Of a stretch of 64,000 bases of DNA, positions 35,638 to 47,144 are shown one piece after another (the first letter of the stretch is position 1; the number at the start of each line of letters is the position of its first letter). Position numbers and translations under genes: made by a program. The DNA is from Tenrec ecaudatus. Taxonomy: Eukaryota > Chordata > Mammalia > Afrosoricida > Tenrecidae. Under the pieces are notes generated by a model. It saw nothing but the letters and a program-made list of their open reading frames with translations. It was not told where the DNA came from and did not search any database. The stretch covers positions 79,897,700 to 79,961,699 of the forward strand of contig NC_134546.1 in the NCBI RefSeq assembly GCF_050624435.1, read 5' to 3'.

Positions 35638-36686
35638 ATGGCCTTGAACGATGATCCTGCCCGTTCTCAGCAAACCAAAGACCGAAGAAATAGATTGTCT
35701 GGACCACTTCTCAATTAGACATCTTACAAGCTTCATTTGCTCGAGACCCGTATCCAGGCATCACGGCCAGAGAAGAACTTGCCAGAGCCACCGGCGTAGC
35801 CGAGGACAGAATCTTCCTTTGGTTCAAAAACGGCAGAAGTCGACAGCTCAGGAGGAGCCGACTGAGCTCCGGGCCTGCTCCGGGAGAGCCTTGCCCCGTG
35901 CTGCCTCGCACCACTTCTCGAGGCAGGGCGCCGAAGGCAGACAGACGCAAGAGAACTGTCATCACCAAAGATCAAAGCACCCACCTGGTGCAAGCGTTTG
36001 AAAAGCAGCGATTCCCTGGGATTGCAACCAGGCAAGAACTGGCACAACAGACAGGCCTTGCAGAACCACGGATTTGCACATGGTTCCAGAACCGAAGGGC
36101 TCGGTATCCAGAGCGCACCAGGGTGCCCCTGGATCCCCGCGGCCGATCCAGCTCCAGCTCTGTCTTTGCATGTCCGGTTCTGCAGCCCATGGAGCAAAGC
36201 GCACCTATAGATGCCCAAAGACCACCCTCCGTTGGCTTCCGCGGTGGTGATGGAGACGGCAGCCAGGTAGCTTGTGTCCTGGGAGGCAAAGACTCTCTGG
36301 GCCAGGTGATAAACCAGGGTCAAATGTCACAGGAGCCCACCCAGGCAGGAAGACCTCCGGAGACCCAGAGACTCCACTGTAACAACGTCACCAGTGGAAG
36401 TCAGGATCACAGACAGCAGCGCACGGTTTCATCTACGGGGCAGTGGCAAGGCCCCTCTTAGCAGGAACATCCAAATCTATCAGCACTGCTTCCCAGGACC
36501 CCTCCTCTGCTTGTCCAAGCCCCCGAACAGAGCCCCAGGCTTTTGGACCAACTCCTGGACGACATGGAAATTCAGCAGAAGACTCAGCCATTAGTGAATC
36601 AGCAGGAAGCAGGCCTGGAATCTGAGCCGCCACTGCAATTCCCCATCAGTGAGGAGCTCTATCAGGAGTACCTAAAAGACTTTTAA
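35638..36686 (+). pseudogene. DUX: Intronless double-homeobox (DUX) gene with one frameshift and one stop
   Basis: DUX proteins activate genes of the early embryonic genome through two homeodomains and a C-terminal activation motif. ATG at 35,638 opens MALNDDPARSQQTKDRRNRL. One base appears lost near 35,697; the frame then carries homeodomain 1 (YPGITAREELARATGVAEDR, WFKNGRSRQL) and homeodomain 2 (RRKRTV at about 35,943, AFEKQRFPGIATRQELA, WFQNRRAR near 36,100). A TAG at 36,459-36,461 is the only in-frame stop before the end. The same frame then gives RLLDQLLDDMEI and, before TAA at 36,684, PISEELYQEYLKDF, in the place of the DUX4 C-terminal motif. With the lost base counted, length is 350 codons including stop. 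Homeodomain 1 has QN to KN and RRAR to GRSR changes; homeodomain 2 looks intact. Assembly error cannot be excluded. Confidence 0.9.
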
Positions 36687-36741
36687 ATGACCCCGAAGGA
36701 CCGAGAAACACACTCACCCCATCTAAAAAACATTCAGAATA

Positions 36742-37231
36742 CCTTAAAACAACGGTTCTCAACCTGTGGGTTGCAACCCCTTTGGGGGTCGAACAGCCCT
36801 TTCACAGGGCTCCGCTAAGAAGATTGGAAAGCACATATTTCTGATGGTCTTAGGAACCTAGACACTGCTCTGTCCATATCCAGGAGGGCCCACCCACATC
36901 CAGATGCACCCACATATGAGTACCCGGCATGAAACATTACCCATGCTACACCATGCTTCAAGACAAAATTTCATTTATGTGTAATTAGAAAGAAAAGTTT
37001 CACATAATATGTTACATAATGTTTTTGTGATTAGTTATGCTTTAATTATGTTCAATTTGTAACAATGAAAATACATCCAGTATATCATATTTACATTACA
37101 AGACATAACAGTAGCAAAATTACAGTTATGAAATATAAAAATAAATAAAGTGTGGTTTGGGAACACTACACCAGGAGGAACTGTATTAAAGGGTCTCAGC
37201 ATTAGGAAGGTTGAGACCCACTGCCTTAAAA
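36742..37231 (+). mobile_element. SPIN-type non-autonomous hAT transposon with 8 bp TSD
   Basis: Element 36,750-37,223 starts CAACGGTTCTCAACCTGTGG and ends GGTTGAGACCCACTG, imperfect terminal inverted repeats. Perfect 8-base duplications CCTTAAAA flank it (36,742-36,749 and 37,224-37,231), the hAT hallmark. The internal sequence (TCTTAGGAACC, CCATGCTACACCATGCTTC, TTTGTAACAATGAAAATACA) matches the SPIN non-autonomous family as I know it. It lies 63 bases after the DUX stop. No transposase is encoded. Confidence 0.88.
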
Positions 37232-37234
37232 GCT

Positions 37235-38560
37235 TAAAAAAAAGAAAACACACTAATAGTATTAAAGTACCCCCCCAGGTCCCACAAATCCTCAAAATCG
37301 CAACAAAAAGTCGACTAAAACTGCTACAAACAAATAAACTATAAAACAGCTGAGAAAACACCCTAAAGACCTATCTATCTACCTATCAACAGAGCACACC
37401 ATAAAACCTTTTAAAAACAACCTAACTCATTTATAAAGACTAGGAATTCCAAAAGCCCTTTAGAACTCTCTCAAAATCATCTTAAAACTCCTCCCAGAAA
37501 ACCCCCACCATAAAGTGGATCAGAACTCCAGGGAGCTATTTATCTTGGGTGGAGCCTCCAATTGAGGGCATCAAGCTGCACCCTGTTTGAAAGGCTAAAC
37601 TCCACCCCTTCACTCTTAATCTCAAGTTGGCAGGAGATTGTGTAGCCATCACAGCACACATGTGACATGAAAGTATGTACCTGACCAGATGGGCAGGCTC
37701 TAGAGTAAAGATGGCAGCCTCACCTTGGTCTCTAAACTGGCTTGAGCTTGGTGTCTGAACTCTTCTCTGCCGGAATAATCCATGGTCTTTATCAGAAAGG
37801 AGTGGACCTACTTAGGATAGGGCAGAAGATAGGGTATGATTGCTTTCAATAGCAGACAACATTCAGGCAAGCAGCCTCCAAGCAGTTGACTTTGATGCTT
37901 ATGAAGTAGCAACCACATGCTTCCAAGTGTCTTAAGATTGGCCTTATTATGGTATGTGGTGGTGGTGGTGGGGGGGAGAATCTTGGGGAATAACGTTTAC
38001 TTAGGAGAGTATGAGGGGGATGCAGCTCCAACCAGGAAAGTGAAGTTTCCCTCCAGGGGAGCCCCTGCTTCCCAGACTCCTTAACATATGAATGTTAAGA
38101 ATTTGTTGACATACACTGTCATCCAGGTTCTGTTCCCACACTCCTGTGACAGTGAAAGTCCAAGATCCATTTCTGAGTCTCCATGTGAATGAAGTGGCTT
38201 CCACTGGAGTTTATATTCTGAGCACTAGGTTGACAGTGAAAGACCGAATGCATTTTTTGAGTAGATTTGCCTGCAGAGTTCCTTTGTCTGACCACTGGAT
38301 GGAAGAATTGACTCACAATGGGTCTTGCAAGGATGATCCTTGTTGGGCCAGGAGGGGTGGATCTTTCTTCAGTGAGTGTACCCTGCTAAGTAGTTTGGCG
38401 TGTCCTCTCATTCAGCTACTGCTTTTAAGTGTGTATTTTCAGCATGTTCCTCCTACCATCGGATTTGGTTGTATTTTGTTCCACTACCTCAGCAAGTCCA
38501 TGGGTTTGCCCGTGCTGGCGCTTGACCTATCTTTCTTTTTTGGGGACACACACACATAGC
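37235..38560. other. Mostly unassigned; family A end at 37,590-37,665
   Basis: CTCCACCCCTTCACTCTTAA at 37,602 recurs at 41,704 in a family A copy, so 37,590-37,665 is probably an antisense A end. A (GGT)n-like run stands at 37,955-37,975. The 137-codon frame at 38,146-38,559 shows no domain. Confidence 0.4.
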
Positions 38561-39535
38561 CACAGTCACCATTTGCACATGCCAGACCAAGGCCACACAG
38601 GTATCTTTACATAAAATGATTAAATATCGACAGACTGATTTTAAAATTAAAAATTTATAAATGACTAATTTCAGATGTGAAACCAGAACTCAGAACTATT
38701 CAAAAGTAGCATGTGGTGATCCGGTTTGCCAGAGAGGCGCCAGAGCTGGCCAACCTACATGGACTGCTCCGACAAGCAGGGTCATTATGGGCATACATGG
38801 AGACACATGAGAAAGTACCACACTGTTGGCCCCACCCAGACAAATGGTCACCCGACCCCCGAAGTGTTTGGTGAAAACAACACTACAAAAGCAGCTGTAT
38901 GTGGTGTGCATGCTAGTACACAGACACACACACAGCACCCCCAAACACGCATGGCTCTTGCACAGGCCAGACACACCCCATATGCCAGTGTCTTGAAGTA
39001 AAATCATGAAACCACAGATAAAAATCGTTTTTTTTCTTAAAACATTTTGAAACAATGATAAGATTAGGAAAAGAAAACCGAAACCAACTCTTAAGTACCC
39101 CAAAGTTTGCCAGAGAGGAGGAGGTAGAGTTGGTGGATCCACCTGTGGCCCAACTGATGGCACAGCTGGGCTCAGACCCCTCGGTGTCCAGACACATGTA
39201 CACATCAGTGCATCTCCAACAGGTTGCCAGAATGGGACTACTGGTCAACCACCTCCCACGTGACGGCGAAGATGACAAAATCCCCACTCTGCTGTTCTAA
39301 GCCACCTTTAGAGGCTAGCAGTGCCTGGGTTCCAGGGCAAGGCCAGCAGAAAGGGTAAAGCAAAGTCAAATGGATAAGTAGTCTTTAGATGATCCCATAT
39401 CACTGGTCAAGGGTAGTAGACATTGTCTATCAGCATCTTGCAAGGAAGATCAGACCAGGTTGTCTTTCAGTGCTTTGTAAGGAACATCAGTGACATCTTC
39501 CAAGGATGATCAGAGCAGGTCTTCTATCAGCGTAG
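38560..39535. other. Unassigned, related in part to the DUX upstream region
   Basis: ACTATTCAAAAGTAGCATG...GATCCGGTTTGCCAGAG near 38,693 resembles ACTATTCAAAATTAGGAGGTGACCCTGTTTGCCATG near 35,396, and TGCACATGCCAGACCAAGGC-like sequence occurs at 38,576 and again at 38,958. This suggests further decayed copies of the duplicated block. The 81-codon frame at 39,055-39,300 is open but not recognised. Confidence 0.4.
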
Positions 39536-39795
39536 GTGGTGTCCAGGTGGCAGTTGGGGGTGGTGGCAGAGATGGGGAGGGTGAGGAACTTTGGGGATTA
39601 AAGAACGAAGGTGGGAGGGGACTGAGACCTAGAACGGAAAGTCATTTTAAAGGCAATTTAATGGTGTGTGTGTGTGTGAAAGACAATGCTGTGAAATGGA
39701 TCATGATAATGATTGTACGAATCTTCTTGAGATGACATATTATTGAATTGAGGGGCATGTGGATTAAGTGCGCCAAAATGCATTCCAAAAGAAAA
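39535..39795 (+). repeat. Dispersed repeat C copy
   Basis: Aligns with 33,425-33,730: the G-rich body, then AGAACGGAAAGTCATTTTA, GAAATGGATCATGATAATGA, TATTGAATTG and a GTCCATCACGTAAAATGATC tail matching GTCCATCACGAAAACGATC. Confidence 0.65.
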
Positions 39796-39959
39796 TATGT
39801 CCATCACGTAAAATGATCAAACTTAATAAACCATGCACGATAGAGTCAAAAAGCAAGACAAACCAAACAAACACACAAAACAGAAAGGAAGTAATGCCAA
39901 CATTTTTTACTTCTTTCTTTAGGTTGAAAAGGGAGGTGACCTTGAAAAGGGCCTTTTGG

Positions 39960-40065
39960 TTTTGAGCACTGTGAGGCTGAAGGCCAATTGACTTGGAGCT
40001 GGTGTAGTGAGTAATAGCCAGCGGTCTCTCTGTGGCCAGTGCAGGGATGGTGGTTTGTAAGCATC
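39960..40065 (-). pseudogene. 3' remnant of a second H2B-like gene
   Basis: Read on the minus strand, the frame ends AITHYTSSK, almost the canonical H2B C-terminus (AVTKYTSSK), but the following codon is TCA instead of TAA. The flank matches the other H2B relic: GCACTGTGAGGCTGAAGGCC here against GCGCTGTGAGGCTGAAGGGC at 33,860. Upstream the coding sequence is decayed beyond alignment. The repeat C copy next to it is shared too, so the two relics are duplicates. Confidence 0.6.
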
Positions 40066-40359
40066 CCTCGTTTGTGCTGCTAAAAGAAGTTTTCCCTCCT
40101 CACCAGCAAAGATGACAAAATAGGGCTTTGCTATGAGGGAGAAGCTACTGGAAGGCAGGGAGTTAGTTTTGTCATTGTCATGTGTATACCATGTAATATG
40201 TTTAACAATCAGTTTGGGGAATGTTAGCATGTGTTCAGCCAAAGGTAGAAGGGGCAGGCTGTAGGACACCTGACCTAAAGAGTATTTTTGAACACAGAAG
40301 CCCTGGAAAGGCAGTTATCCAGCAAGGTCACCACATCCCAGGAGCCAGACTGACATAAT

Positions 40360-40722
40360 TGATCCTAAACACAATTGGTTCAGTCCTGGACTCCAGGGAA
40401 GGACAGAAGACTACACTTGGACTGCCTTCTTTCTCAACTTGCAATTCCTTTTGGGGTTCATCTCAGATGTATTTTGCAATTGGGGGTAATACTTTTGAGT
40501 TTTGTTATGTGTCTTTCTGTTTAACAGTATACGAACCCAGAATTGATGAACGTATAGAGGCAGCAAGACAAACAAGGGTTTCTTGGAGCTACAGTGGGGC
40601 AATGGGTGGGGTAAAAGGGAGCCGATATTAAAGAGTTCAAGAAAAAAGAGGATGTTTTCATACTGATTGTGGTAGCAATCATAAAATACTGCTTGATGTG
40701 ATGGAACTGTGGAATGATATGG
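40360..40722 (+). repeat. Dispersed repeat C copy
   Basis: Ends with GGTAGCAATCATAAAATACT, then GATGGAACTGTGGAATGATA, matching the tail of 48,590-48,690. Its end abuts the family A copy at 40,728. Confidence 0.5.
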
Positions 40723-40727
40723 TATCT

Positions 40728-41775
40728 GTGTTATTCTGGGTAGACTAGAGAAACAAATTCATAGACACTCATGTCCTTGAGAAATAGCTTTATATACAAG
40801 TGCGATAGTTTATTGTGCCAGCCTGGCCGATAAACACAAGTAGGATTAACTGAAGTGCAAAGGGATAAATGGCTTGGTGAGCCTCGCCTTGCTTGTTCTG
40901 TGCCTCAGTTTAAAGGGGTACACTACCTGTGGGATGCCTAGCCTGTGGACTGTGTCACTGTAAGTTGAGGTCCCCTTAAGCCTACACAATTGGAGTGTTC
41001 ATCTCTGGAGCTGGGGACAAACAGTTGAGGACAGTTGGGGACCTGCCTTGCTGTTTGCTGCCTGGATATATATAGCCTAGCTCTCTCTACAGAAGGGGAC
41101 TGGCAACTGGCAGCTCTCAAGCCTTAAAGACTGCTAGTGTCTCACTGCTTTATAATTTAACTGTTAATTTCTTGTATTATCTATCTGTATATAATTTAAC
41201 GGTTCATTTCTTGTATTATATATCTATCTTTATAAATATATGTATATATAATTACTAGCAATCTGGTTTGTCTCTCTAGAGAACCCTGTCCAACACAACA
41301 AGAGAAATCAAATATCAGGAAAACATCCCAGCCTAGTCCAGATCAAGTCCTTAAGTCCAATCTTAGACCATATGTCCGATACCTATTTTTAAAGTCTTCT
41401 TCAGACTCACAAAACACATGCAATGATGCCAAATGCAGCAAGAGCACAGGCCAGTGGGTGGGAAGTCTTCTGGATCTGGTGGCATTGTAAGCATCTCAGC
41501 GCTGGCATGGGTCCAAGTGGTTTCTCCAGCTGAGGGCACTCACATAATTCCATGTGTCTTGTCAGCTGCAATGTCTCCCAGGGAGTCAAAAGAAAGAGAC
41601 AGAGACAGACAGACTCCTACATTCAAGGAGGAATGAAGGAGTTCCCAGAATCTTCAGAAGGCCACGCCAACACAGAGGCCACATCTGATTAACTGGCTAG
41701 ACTCCACCCCTTCACTCTTAATTCTGTCAAATTGACAAATGATTATATGACGATCACAGCTAACTATAAGATGGT
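40728..41775 (-). repeat. Family A copy interrupted by a nested insertion
   Basis: Antisense family A sequence runs at 40,731-40,801 (GGTAGACTAGAGAAACAAAT) and resumes at 41,292 (AAATCAAATATCAGGAAAAC) to 41,770. Between lies a separate element, listed next. The second part keeps the order seen in the copy at 7,182 (CATATGTCCGA, CACAAAACACATGCAATGA, GCATCTCAGC). Confidence 0.6.
40803..41290 (+). mobile_element. Nested ~488 bp element inside family A
   Basis: Begins GCGATAGTTTATTGTGCC and ends CTAGAGAACCCTGTCCAACAC. Its first ~90 bases resemble the start of family A in sense orientation, and the rest diverges, with a duplicated TTTCTTGTATTAT(C/A)TATCTA segment at 41,171 and 41,208. It is probably a relative of family A that inserted in opposite orientation. 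Confidence 0.5.
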
Positions 41776-42189
41776 TTGGGCAAAAAACAAACAATAAAAT
41801 AATAAACATAGACTATTTCATTATCAATTTTTTTCTTGTAAATTCAGTTATTGGTTTATATCATAATTCCTTTTCCTGTTCAATATTTTAAAGTTTTTGA
41901 AATGTTGTACTGGCAAGAATTTCCATCAGTTTCCAGTTTTGTGTGCAAAACTTTCTGTCATATATTTGAACATAGTTTTCTCATGAAACATGCAGCAAAA
42001 TACTATTTGCAACATTCTTCTCAGGTATAGTTCAGTGCATTAGATTATTGTTTTCAACAATTACAAACATCTACAAAATTCCCTATCAAACATAACAGAA
42101 AACCACCCCCAAAATAATTCTGACTAGAAACATCCCCCTTAAAATCGAACAATTAACTAAAAAGCTCCTGTTTCAATTATTTTGAATAG

Positions 42190-42345
42190 AAGCCTGATTT
42201 AAATACTTCCCCGTTCCACTCTAAAGAATGCAGCCTAAATCCTGTCGAATATCTTTGTCTTTGAGCCGGATTTTTTTACCAGTATTTTATTGTGATATAT
42301 ATTTCAATATCAAAATCTGTATAAATAGCATGTCTGAAGATCATA
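42190..42345 (+). repeat. Direct repeat pair, left member
   Basis: GCCTGATTTAAATACTTCCC through ACCAGTATTTTATTGTGATA recurs at 43,787-43,950 with few differences. About 1.4 kb lies between. The pair could be LTR-like termini or a local duplication. Confidence 0.65.
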
Positions 42346-42410
42346 CTTCCTTTCACGGTATCCAGCTTACAGTGTCTGCAACTTGTAGCACTCTCTACCT
42401 CTAAAGCTTT

Positions 42411-43480
42411 TCACACTGAGGGACCAGAGACAAAAATAACCTCAGGGAGAAAGTTGACTTGCAGGGATGCTAAGGACCCACAGGAGCCTGGGTACAGACT
42501 GCAGTTAGAGCTGCTGGGCTGACCATTATGGGAGCTCCAGTGCCCGTGTTTGGAAATCTGCAGAGACAACTCCAGGTAACACTCCTGACCAACTGTCTGA
42601 ATGCTTATGACCAGAGAAAATGTTACTGTGTGCCCCACAGAAGTTGGGAGACAGTGTAAGCCCAGGAAACACCTCCCCTGTATGTGATGGGTTGCTGTCA
42701 GCAGGAGGCTCAGAATACCCATCACCCACATAGGGTACTAATCCATGGGAAGAAAAATGACCTTCTTATGATTTCTGTGGGTTCCTGTAACCCCACAAAT
42801 AACCTTGTTGTTAGAAAACACTTTTATTCCAATATTAAATATAGAATATAACAAAGTATATTTTATCCCTTCCCAAATATTCTGAAATGTTATAGGGGAA
42901 AGGAGTTTTAGGGATGACATATACTTGTTTCCCTACATGGTCAAAGGAATGACAAGATTCAGGTAGGCCTAGTCTTGATTCCATTGCATGGTAAGGATAG
43001 ACATTGTCTTTAATTTCACCAGATCATCTGTGTACTTCTGGTGGTAATGGATGTAAAGGTACATTCAACTTAAAATCTGCACATCTGTCCGCATGATTGG
43101 TAGCATGAAGACCTGAGAGAGAGGGCTGTGCTCTCCCAAGGACTCCACCAGCATCGCTTTTCTAGTGTGAGTCCCAGAGGCAGGGGCCCCATTCAGCCCT
43201 TTCCACCTTTACATACCATGCACCTCCCACAAGCAAATTCCTGACAAGAACCCAAATGAAACCACAGCATGCATGGACTTAAATTCATATTCCTTCTCAC
43301 CAGGAGAGCATTTTCTGGGTGTCACGAATCTTATCCATATGAACATGAAGCATGTGTGGGTTTTCCTCTTTCTGGCAACTCCGGGAGGTGCGTGGTTCAG
43401 GGAGTCAGACATGAAGTCTGGGAGTGCAGCGTCTGAGCACATGACTCACTGTTGTTAGGAAACAAATAATTATTAAAAAA
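42411..43480. other. Unassigned stretch between direct repeats
   Basis: A minus frame (42,731-42,411, 106 codons) starts with a hydrophobic stretch (MGILSLLLTATHH) resembling a signal peptide, but no domain follows that I can name. A second minus frame (43,442-43,209) is likewise unrecognised. Confidence 0.35.
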
Positions 43481-43559
43481 TTCTCAAAAAATGAATTCAA
43501 AAGAAAAAGAAGTACAAAGTAGAAAGTGAGGTAAGGGTCTTGCTTCATTTTTCTGCAGG

Positions 43560-43785
43560 GAGATATCCATTTTTTTCTGGCACCATTTATTGAAGATGGC
43601 ACCTGCTTCTCATTTAATATTTTTGGGCCCTTATCAAAGATCAGTTGCCTGTATGCTGATGTTTTTATTTCTGGGTCTGCTCTTTTCCATTGGTCTGAAT
43701 ATCTGTCATTGTGCCAGGACCACTGTTTTGACTACAGTGGTCGTAAAGTATGTGCAAAGTTCAGGTAGAGCAAGTCTTCCGAATA
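43560..43785 (-). repeat. L1 LINE fragment, antisense
   Basis: CACCATTTATTGAAGATGGC, then ATCAAAGATCAGTTGCCTGT, then CTTTTCCATTGGTCTGAATA and ACTGTTTTGACTACAGTGG form the antisense of the L1 ORF2/3' region, different in position from the copy at 3,220. Confidence 0.8.
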
Positions 43786-43786
43786 G

Positions 43787-43950
43787 CCTGATTTAAATAC
43801 TTCCCCTTTCCTCTGTAAATAATGCAGCCTAAACCCTGTGGAATATCTTTATTGTCTTTGAGACAGATTTTTTTTACCAGTATTTTATTGTGGCATATAT
43901 CTCAATATCAAAAACTATAAAAATAACTGTGTCTGTAGATTATACTTCCT
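43787..43950 (+). repeat. Direct repeat pair, right member
   Basis: Counterpart of 42,190-42,345, starting exactly where the L1 fragment ends. Confidence 0.65.
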
Positions 43951-44279
43951 TGAGCTTATGCCCTTTCTGCTACTTTTTCCAAGTGCAGTGGACTTAGAGG
44001 TTAAAATCCTAATGTAGTTTACTGACAATGAGAGAAACCAAGGAGGGTATTTGCAAAGTCACTATACAGCCAGAGTTTTACTTCTGCGTGAGATCACTAG
44101 TATGTGATGTCACATGACTACCCGTGGAGTTTCCCATGTTGACTGAATTGAAGGCTTTTAAATTTTGTAGATTTATGTCAATAAAACTTAGAAACACAAG
44201 TAAAAGTTTGTTACCCACACTCATTACAGCAACCTGGTAACTATCCTACAAGAAATCATTGATGAGACATGAGCTCTTC

Positions 44280-44880
44280 ATTTTTTTTAAACTCTTTTAT
44301 GATTTTGAAACTTTACAGAGTAAATTGGATTCCATTCAAATCTTACATTGATTGTCATTCCCAAGACATACCAGCATTCTTCTCACTTCAGCCCTCCTTA
44401 TGTTTTTATATTATTCATCCTTCTTTCCTGTTCCTTCTTGCTTTCAAAAATTCTTATTCATAAGCAAATGCTGTCCTTTTGATTTAATATGGTTGATTGT
44501 TCTAAGGAGTGTATACCTCTCAGATGTAATTCTTCCCCTCCGTGCCTGTATATTGTTGGGCTGAAATCTGAGACAGAGGAGTGAGTACAGGTCCAAGAGT
44601 GAAGAGTCACTAGAGGCCATTATCTGAGGATTCCAAGTCTACATTAGACATGTAAACCTGATCTATTTTATGATTTTGGTTTGTTCCACTTTCTTCTCCT
44701 ACTCGACTCAGGACCCCCTTTTGTGATCCCTTTAGAGTAATTAGCAATGGAAGCTTGGCACCATCTAGTTCTTCTTGTCTCAGGGTTGTGAAGGTTGAGG
44801 TTCACTGTGGTCCATTCATACTCAAGATGAATTGTTCCCACACATCTTCACTTTTATTTTTATTTTATGGTACTTCATTG
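44280..44880 (-). repeat. Afrotherian LINE-type 3' end, antisense
   Basis: Starts with an A-tail complement (TTTTTTTTAAACTCTTTTAT) and includes GGCACCATCTAGTTCTTCTT, a phrase typical of this afrotherian family. The adjoining 122-codon frame (44,755-45,123) is therefore at least half repeat. Confidence 0.55.
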
Positions 44881-45282
44881 CTGTCTCCGGTGGGATGGGG
44901 AGGTAAAAACAGGGCATGCAAGTGTGGCAGGCACAACCGTCATCTGGGTGGGCACTCTACTGGTTGGTACATTTGTGATCCAGAAACAACAGGTTCAGCT
45001 CTCTTTCAGGCACTGAAAGCTGGAAGAACATATACTCTGTGGAAATCTGGATCATCTGCCCCAAAATGGTGGGCCATGTCAGCAGAGGGACAGCAACACA
45101 GAACATGGGTACCCATATGGTAAGTCACAACTGTCTGTTCCCACACTTGGCCCAGGGAAAACTCCAGGACCTCTTCCTTTGTTTTGAAAGGTTACACTAA
45201 TTCCAATGAAAGGTTTTCTTATTGAAAATTACTCATGTTTAGCGAGATCTGACATCCACATATAAGATGTTCCACATTTAAT

Positions 45283-46584
<1,302 letters not shown>

Positions 46585-46624
46585 CTATAAAAAACAGAAC
46601 ATTGACTCTTTTGGACATCTTGGT

Positions 46625-47135
46625 TTACAATGGACCCCTTAAAATATGCATTGATACAAAGTAGATCTTTAGTGACAACCCTCTTATATGAATATAAATA
46701 AAACACTATGCTTAAAGTTTATTGCCCATTGGACGAAATACAATCATGTAAACAATTCAAATGATAAAAATAGTTATTATAGAAATCAGGTTGGATGTGA
46801 AAGTGATGAATGGACAGAGATTTGATATTTGCTTAAAGGAGTACATGAAAACATACAACAAGCATAACAGAAGGAAGACATTGAGACCAATAGACCACAG
46901 GAGTGATAAGACTTGCCAATTCCAATTGGTAGAGGTTAGATGTATTCATTTCATCAATCTTTACTGAAAGACAACTAAGTACTAGATAAAGTTGGGAATT
47001 TGAAACATGCCGAATGTTCTACTTGGGAAAAAAACATTTTAAAGTTATATATGAGAGAGATTATGGTACAGAAACACATTTCTTATGTTTATGGAACCTG
47101 TATTCTAGCTCACAGCACTCATCTTACAGTGTTGT
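46625..47135. other. Intronic stretch of the KRAB-ZNF gene, nothing recognised
   Basis: AT-rich, no exon or repeat identified. A KRAB-B exon should lie between 46,584 and 50,166 in many family members; I did not find one. Confidence 0.35.
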
Positions 47136-47144
47136 CCTGTGGTG

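Noticed and set aside
39055-39300. 81-codon ORF near the second H2B remnant as an H2A-type variant
   Set aside because: A phrase like HLQQVAR loosely recalls H2A, but spacing of the fold helices does not fit and no other H2A motif is present.
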